Below are positions 6,992-9,723 of a stretch of DNA of 9,723 bases, in pieces (the stretch's first letter is position 1; every line of letters starts with the position of its first letter). The notes below the pieces were generated by a model. That model made no database searches. It saw only the letters and a list, made by a program, of their open reading frames with translations, and was not told where the DNA came from. This stretch comes from Arthrobacter sp. (lineage in GTDB: Bacteria; Actinomycetota; Actinomycetes; Actinomycetales; Micrococcaceae): positions 1 through 9,723 of the forward strand of contig JAODMA010000364.1 in assembly GCA_025464545.1 (NCBI GenBank), given 5' to 3'. The translations under genes were made by a program, and so were the position numbers.

Positions 6992-7015
6992 ATTACTGAC
7001 CGTCCGTTCGGTAAT
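6992..7015. promoter_or_regulatory. PaaR-type operator between paaZ and hotdog thioesterase
   Basis: A 24-bp dyad with arms ATTAC/GTAAT and partial inner symmetry (9 of 12 pairs). Its core (6999-7012) fits ACCGNNCGNNCGGT, which matches my recollection of the core of the TetR-type PaaR motif described in Corynebacterium glutamicum. Its central 22 bp share 15 positions with the dyad before paaI, including TTCGGTAA exactly. It lies 48 bp before paaZ and 94 bp before the thioesterase gene, placed to control both. Confidence 0.7.
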
Positions 7016-7020
7016 ATGAT
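7015..7020 (+). promoter_or_regulatory. Candidate -10 box (TATGAT) toward the hotdog thioesterase
   Basis: TATGAT abuts the right end of the dyad operator. A weak -35 (TTACTG, 6993-6998) at 16 bp spacing lies inside the operator, so repressor binding would mask the promoter. It implies a leader of about 80 nt before the thioesterase start. Only the hexamer is well matched. Confidence 0.4.
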
Positions 7021-7109
7021 CTAGAGTACATGAATGAGGCCTGCCGCACACTAGCCGCGGCGGCACCGACCGTCCGGGCCCACCGCCGGCCGGCAACAAA
7101 GGAGACGCT

Positions 7110-7526
7110 ATGACGCCCGAGACTGGCAGCACCGAGTTGTGGAAGATCACCCTCGGGGAACTCGACGAGAAGATGGGCGTGAAGATCGTCGAGGAGTCCG
7201 TGGACCGCGTGGTGGCGACCATGCCGGTGGAGGGCAACCGGCAGTCGTTCGGTCTACTGCATGGCGGCGCCTCACTGGCCGTGGGCGAGGCCGTGGGGTC
7301 CTGGGCCGCCGTCATCCACGCCAGCACCCTGGGCAAGACAGCGGTGGGCGTCGACGTTTCGGCCACGCACCACAAATCGGCCCGCGAGGGGCTGATCACC
7401 ATCACGGCAACGCCCATTCATCTGGGCGGCACACTGGCCACGCACGAGGTTCTGATCACCAACGAGGCCGGCCAGCGGCTCTGCACGCTGCGGATCACCA
7501 ACCTGCTGCTGGACCGCAAGGCCTGA
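7110..7526 (+). CDS. Hotdog-fold acyl-CoA thioesterase, YdiI/EntH type
   Basis: 138 residues. It aligns by eye with E. coli YdiI: WKITLGELDEKMG, ATMPVEGNRQSFGLLHGGAS (36-55), VGEAVGSWAAV, VGVDVSATHHKSAREGLIT, then PIHLGGTLATHEVLITNEAG. Gln45, His51 and Glu60 occupy the catalytic positions seen in that subfamily, so catalysis uses Glu rather than the Asp of PaaI. Family members cleave aromatic acyl-CoA thioesters such as 1,4-dihydroxy-2-naphthoyl-CoA (menaquinone synthesis) or 4-hydroxybenzoyl-CoA. No menaquinone genes are nearby; the gene shares a divergent gap and operator with paaZ, suggesting a role in clearing aromatic or ring-derived CoA thioesters of phenylacetate catabolism. The start has a strong AAAGGAGA site 6 nt upstream. 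The exact substrate is not decided by sequence, and a menI function stays possible. Confidence 0.87.
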   Translation: MTPETGSTELWKITLGELDEKMGVKIVEESVDRVVATMPVEGNRQSFGLLHGGASLAVGEAVGSWAAVIHASTLGKTAVGVDVSATHHKSAREGLITITATPIHLGGTLATHEVLITNEAGQRLCTLRITNLLLDRKA

Positions 7527-7544
7527 CCCCGGATTCGCGGATCC

Positions 7545-7619
7545 GCCCCGAACCCTCGGGATCGCCGGAAGTGTGCGGGGTCGCCGGAAAGTTCCGGCGA
7601 CCCCGCAGCTTTCCGGCGA
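7545..7619. repeat. 75-bp nested palindromic repeat, copy 1
   Basis: Begins 19 bp after the thioesterase stop. Positions 7562-7619 form a 58-bp dyad: outer TCGCCGGAA, a 3-bp mismatched patch, then TGCGGGG and TCGCCGGAA, a 2-nt centre (AG), and the reverse complement. The 9-mer TCGCCGGAA or its complement occurs four times. A leading segment (GCCCCGA, then CCCTCG, 7545-7561) is also shared with copy 2 at 9011-9085; about 68 of 75 positions agree. It probably acts as an end-of-transcript structure and is an intergenic family repeat. Confidence 0.8.
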
Positions 7620-7657
7620 GCCCAGCTTGGGACCGGGACCTGGGCCGGGAGGCCGCC

Positions 7658-7669
7658 TACACCGGTGTA
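7658..7669. promoter_or_regulatory. Perfect 12-bp palindrome upstream of the flavohemoglobin gene
   Basis: TACACCGGTGTA is perfectly symmetric and is followed by a related half-site, CCGGTGATGTA (7672-7682), so CTACA and TGTAG enclose the whole patch (7657-7683). It lies ~115 bp before the flavohemoglobin start. It could be an operator for a nitric-oxide or redox regulator, but it matches no site I can name with confidence. Confidence 0.3.
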
Positions 7670-7784
7670 CCCCGGTGATGTAGGGCCGATCGACCCGGAG
7701 GGTCCGCTGCCCCGGCTGTTAGCTTGGAAGTGCTGAGTCGCCCGGCACCGCTGGGTATCACCGGTCGCACCGTAAGGATCCGCC

Positions 7785-8993
7785 ATGCTCTCGGACACCT
7801 CGCTTCCTGTCATCAAGGCAACGCTTCCCGTAGTCGGCGAGCACATCGAGGAGATCGCCAAACGCTTCTACAAACACATGTTCGAGGCGCGGCCGGACCT
7901 CCTGGACGGCCTCTTCAACCGGGGAAACCAGGCGGACGGCCGCCAGCAGCAGGCACTCGCCGGATCCATCGCGGCATTCGCCACCATGCTCGTGGAGAAA
8001 CCGGATCAGGTGCCGGACCATCTGCTCTCCCGGGTGGCCCACAAACACGTCTCGCTGGGACTGAGCCCGGACCAGTACCAGATTGTCCACGACCACCTCA
8101 TGTGGGCAATCGTGGATGTACTCGGGGACGCCGTCACACCCCAGGTCGCCGCCGCCTGGGACGAGGTCTACTGGCTGATGGCAAACCTGCTCATCCACAA
8201 GGAGCGCGGGCTGTACAACGCCGTGCACCTCTCTCCCGAAACCATCTGGCGGACGTGGCGGGTGGCGCAGCGGATCCAGGAGACAGATGACGTCGTCTCG
8301 TTCGTCGTAGAACGGACCGACCAACGAGACGTCAAGCCGTCTCTGCCGGGGCAGTACGTGACCATCAAGATGACCATGCCTGACGGCGTCCACCAGCCCA
8401 GACAGTACAGCCTGACGAAGGCCGACGACGGCCAGCACCGCCAGTTCGCGGTGAAGCGGGTCCACGGACTCGGGACCCCCGACGGCGAGATGTCCACACT
8501 GCTGCACAATGAGGTCCGGGTGGGCGACGAGGTGGTGCTCTCGGCACCCTTCGGCGATGTGGTGCTGGAGTACACGGACCGGCCCTTGGTCCTCGCCAGC
8601 GCGGGGATCGGGATCACCCCGATGGCCGGAATGCTGTCGCACCTCGTCAAGTCCGGTTCCCAGCGGCAGGTGATAATGCTGCATGCCGACGACAGCGAAG
8701 CGGCCTTCCCACTTAGGGGGCAGGTCAGGGACGATCTGGCCGCATTACCGGACGGGACGTTGAGGACGTGGTTCCTGAATCCCACCGTGGCAGGAAGTGA
8801 CTCCGGATCCGAGTTCTCCGGCTTCATGGACATCAGCGACGTGGAACTCCCCGACGATGCCGAGTACTACCTCTGCGGTCCCCTGCCGTTCCTGAAGTCG
8901 GTTCGGAGCGCCCTGATTGCCGGTGGCGTACCGGCCAAGGACGTTCAATACGAGGTCTTCGGCCCGGATCTCTGGCTGGCTGACTTCCAGTAG
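7785..8993 (+). CDS. hmp: Flavohemoprotein (nitric oxide dioxygenase)
   Basis: 402 residues, close to E. coli Hmp (396). The globin domain (1-~145) shows the distal Tyr29 in RFYKHMF, Gln54 in the NQADGRQQ region, and the proximal haem ligand His88 in VAHKHVSLGLSPDQYQIVHD. The FAD domain (~153-262) has RQYSL (206-210). The NAD domain has SAGIGITPM (272-280), YLCGPLPFLKSV (362-373) and the C-terminal YEVFGPDLW (389-397). The enzyme oxidises NO to nitrate with O2 and NAD(P)H in the cytoplasm, protecting against nitrosative stress. AAGGA lies 6 nt before the ATG. It follows the thioesterase by 258 bp containing a palindromic repeat and a candidate operator, so it is probably its own transcription unit. 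All key residues are present. Confidence 0.95.
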   Translation: MLSDTSLPVIKATLPVVGEHIEEIAKRFYKHMFEARPDLLDGLFNRGNQADGRQQQALAGSIAAFATMLVEKPDQVPDHLLSRVAHKHVSLGLSPDQYQIVHDHLMWAIVDVLGDAVTPQVAAAWDEVYWLMANLLIHKERGLYNAVHLSPETIWRTWRVAQRIQETDDVVSFVVERTDQRDVKPSLPGQYVTIKMTMPDGVHQPRQYSLTKADDGQHRQFAVKRVHGLGTPDGEMSTLLHNEVRVGDEVVLSAPFGDVVLEYTDRPLVLASAGIGITPMAGMLSHLVKSGSQRQVIMLHADDSEAAFPLRGQVRDDLAALPDGTLRTWFLNPTVAGSDSGSEFSGFMDISDVELPDDAEYYLCGPLPFLKSVRSALIAGGVPAKDVQYEVFGPDLWLADFQ

Positions 8994-9010
8994 CCGCGGC
9001 TCGCTTTTCT

Positions 9011-9085
9011 GCCCCGACCCCTCGAGGTCGCCGGAAGGCTGCGGGGTCGCCGGAATGTTCCGGCGACCCCGCAGCCTTCCGGCGA
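9011..9085. repeat. 75-bp nested palindromic repeat, copy 2
   Basis: Begins 18 bp after the flavohemoglobin stop, in the convergent gap. The 58-bp dyad 9028-9085 has perfect 28-bp arms (TCGCCGGAAGGCTGCGGGG then TCGCCGGAA) around a TG centre. It differs from copy 1 at about 7 of 75 positions, and here the stem is fully paired. It likely terminates hmp transcription, and possibly that of the opposing gene, although no U run follows. The four TCGCCGGAA units make smaller alternative hairpins possible. Confidence 0.8.
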
Positions 9086-9118
9086 ACTGGAGCCCGGGCT
9101 GCCGCCCTAGAGGTCCGG

Positions 9119-9723
9119 CTACCGCACCGGCCGGAGCCGGCCGAACGCCACGAAAGCGGCCCCGAGCAGCAGGGCACCGGCGCCCAGCCCGGCGGCGGCC
9201 AGAAGCCCACCGGCGCCCGTGCTGGCCAGCAGGCCGGCATTGCCTGGCGAATTTCCGTCCGGTGCGGTGCCGCCCACTATTACGGAGGTGTCCGACGGCG
9301 GGACGGGAGCGCCGGCGGGTTTGGCCGGAGGCTCGGCAGCAGGCGGCTCGGCAGCAGGCGGCTGGGTGGCCGGCGGCTCGGCAGCAGGCGGCTGGGCCGG
9401 GGTCCCGCCCGAAACGGCAGCGGGGTCGATGATGAAGGCTACTTTGGCCGGGCGCGAAGTGACCCCATCAACGGCCTGCGTGACCGTCAGCGTGTGCGCT
9501 CCGGGCGCCAGTCCCGCAGGGAACGGGACGCTCCACCGGGCTTCGCCGGCGGGGTTCCGCGTCATCCGGGGCTGAAGCGCCGCCCCGGCTCCTGCCCCGC
9601 CGGCTTCAGCCTGCACCGATCCAACGGTCACCCCGTCCAGGGTAACTCGCACGTCGGCAGCGTCAACGGCGGTGCCGGAGATGTCCGTGGGCAAAGCGTC
9701 CGGGCGGAGGTGTCTGCCGTCCC
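9119..9723 (-). CDS. Cell-wall-anchored surface protein, C-terminal part (runs off right edge)
   Basis: Open on the minus strand from the window edge to a TAG at 9119; about 201 residues are visible and the N-terminus is missing. The first ~90 resemble a bacterial Ig-like domain (VRVTLDGVTVG, then WSVPFPAGLAPGAHTLTVTQ and VDGVTSRPAKVAFIID). A Pro/Ala/Glu stalk of AEPPA-type repeats follows. The C-terminus is a cell-wall sorting signal: LASTG (9215-9229), a hydrophobic helix (LLAAAGLGAGALLLGAAFVA) and a short basic tail (RLRPVR). LAxTG is the motif of class E sortases of actinobacteria, so the protein is probably exported and linked to peptidoglycan. There is no start codon in view: a TTG at 9694 is merely internal, since the frame continues upstream. 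The role of the outer domains is unknown. Confidence 0.8.
   Translation of the reverse strand, partial: DGRHLRPDALPTDISGTAVDAADVRVTLDGVTVGSVQAEAGGAGAGAALQPRMTRNPAGEARWSVPFPAGLAPGAHTLTVTQAVDGVTSRPAKVAFIIDPAAVSGGTPAQPPAAEPPATQPPAAEPPAAEPPAKPAGAPVPPSDTSVIVGGTAPDGNSPGNAGLLASTGAGGLLAAAGLGAGALLLGAAFVAFGRLRPVR
9331..9390. repeat. 15-bp tandem repeat coding a Pro/Ala stalk
   Basis: Four 15-bp units in a row. Units 1, 2 and 4 (GCTCGGCAGCAGGCG) are identical and unit 3 (9361-9375) has diverged. The 15-bp period keeps frame and encodes AEPPA-type pentapeptides on the minus strand, forming the spacer between the Ig-like region and the wall anchor. Copy number could vary between strains by slippage without breaking the gene. 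Confidence 0.75.

Noticed and set aside
6944..7417. N-terminal extension of paaZ by 158 residues
   Set aside because: The frame is open but runs antisense through the thioesterase gene and the operator. The shorter start has a good ribosome site and begins where PaaZ homology begins.
7545..7619. CRISPR array
   Set aside because: The TCGCCGGAA units are direct and inverted copies inside one palindrome; there are no evenly spaced spacers and no cas genes.
7545..9085. The two 75-bp repeats as ends of a transposon carrying hmp
   Set aside because: They are in the same orientation as far as the asymmetric leader shows, with no transposase or target-site duplication. The gene between them is an intact housekeeping-type flavohemoglobin, so an intergenic repeat family is simpler.

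Overview
The window looks like chromosomal DNA from a high-GC actinobacterium of the Arthrobacter/Pseudarthrobacter type (Micrococcaceae). The reasons are the strongly G/C-biased third codon positions, the style of the phenylacetate genes, an actinobacterial LAxTG cell-wall sorting signal, and the protein families present. This assignment comes from reading the sequence, not from a database search.

Layout. 1-825 (minus) is the N-terminal part of a phosphate acetyltransferase that runs off the left edge. Divergent from it, 1011-3518 (plus) is a compact phenylacetate (paa) operon: a PaaI-type thioesterase, PaaK phenylacetate-CoA ligase and a TetR-type repressor (PaaR-like). It is preceded by a TTGACA -35 box and a 22-bp dyad operator, and closed by a strong palindromic terminator at 3646-3675. 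On the minus strand follow a VOC-family protein (3700-4107) and a small two-helix membrane protein with a HAAS/DUF1700-like N-terminus (4208-4600). Next comes a 240-bp gap with a long hairpin (4763-4807), then paaZ (4841-6943, minus), the bifunctional ring-opening enzyme of the pathway. paaZ is divergent from a second hotdog thioesterase of YdiI type (7110-7526, plus). The gap between them holds a second dyad matching the one in front of paaI. A flavohemoglobin (7785-8993, plus) follows. The right edge is the 3' part of a minus-strand surface protein with an Ig-like region, a Pro/Ala repeat stalk and a C-terminal LASTG sorting signal.

How the genes work together. PaaK activates phenylacetate to phenylacetyl-CoA. 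PaaZ opens the oxepin ring and oxidises the resulting semialdehyde. Thioesterases of the two types found here are candidates for releasing CoA from stalled or derailed intermediates. The TetR protein probably represses both the paaI-paaK-paaR operon and the paaZ/thioesterase pair through the two related 22-bp operators, and is probably relieved by phenylacetyl-CoA. The ring epoxidase (paaABCDE) and the beta-oxidation genes are not in the window. The other genes are not obviously linked to this pathway.

Most of the region is ordinary catabolic and housekeeping sequence, and I do not see a clearly new multi-gene system. The points most worth following up are the shared operators, the second thioesterase paired with paaZ, a 75-bp nested palindromic repeat found once after each of two neighbouring genes, and a Pro/Ala/Thr-rich insertion in PaaI. 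No stretch above 300 bases lacks a gene.
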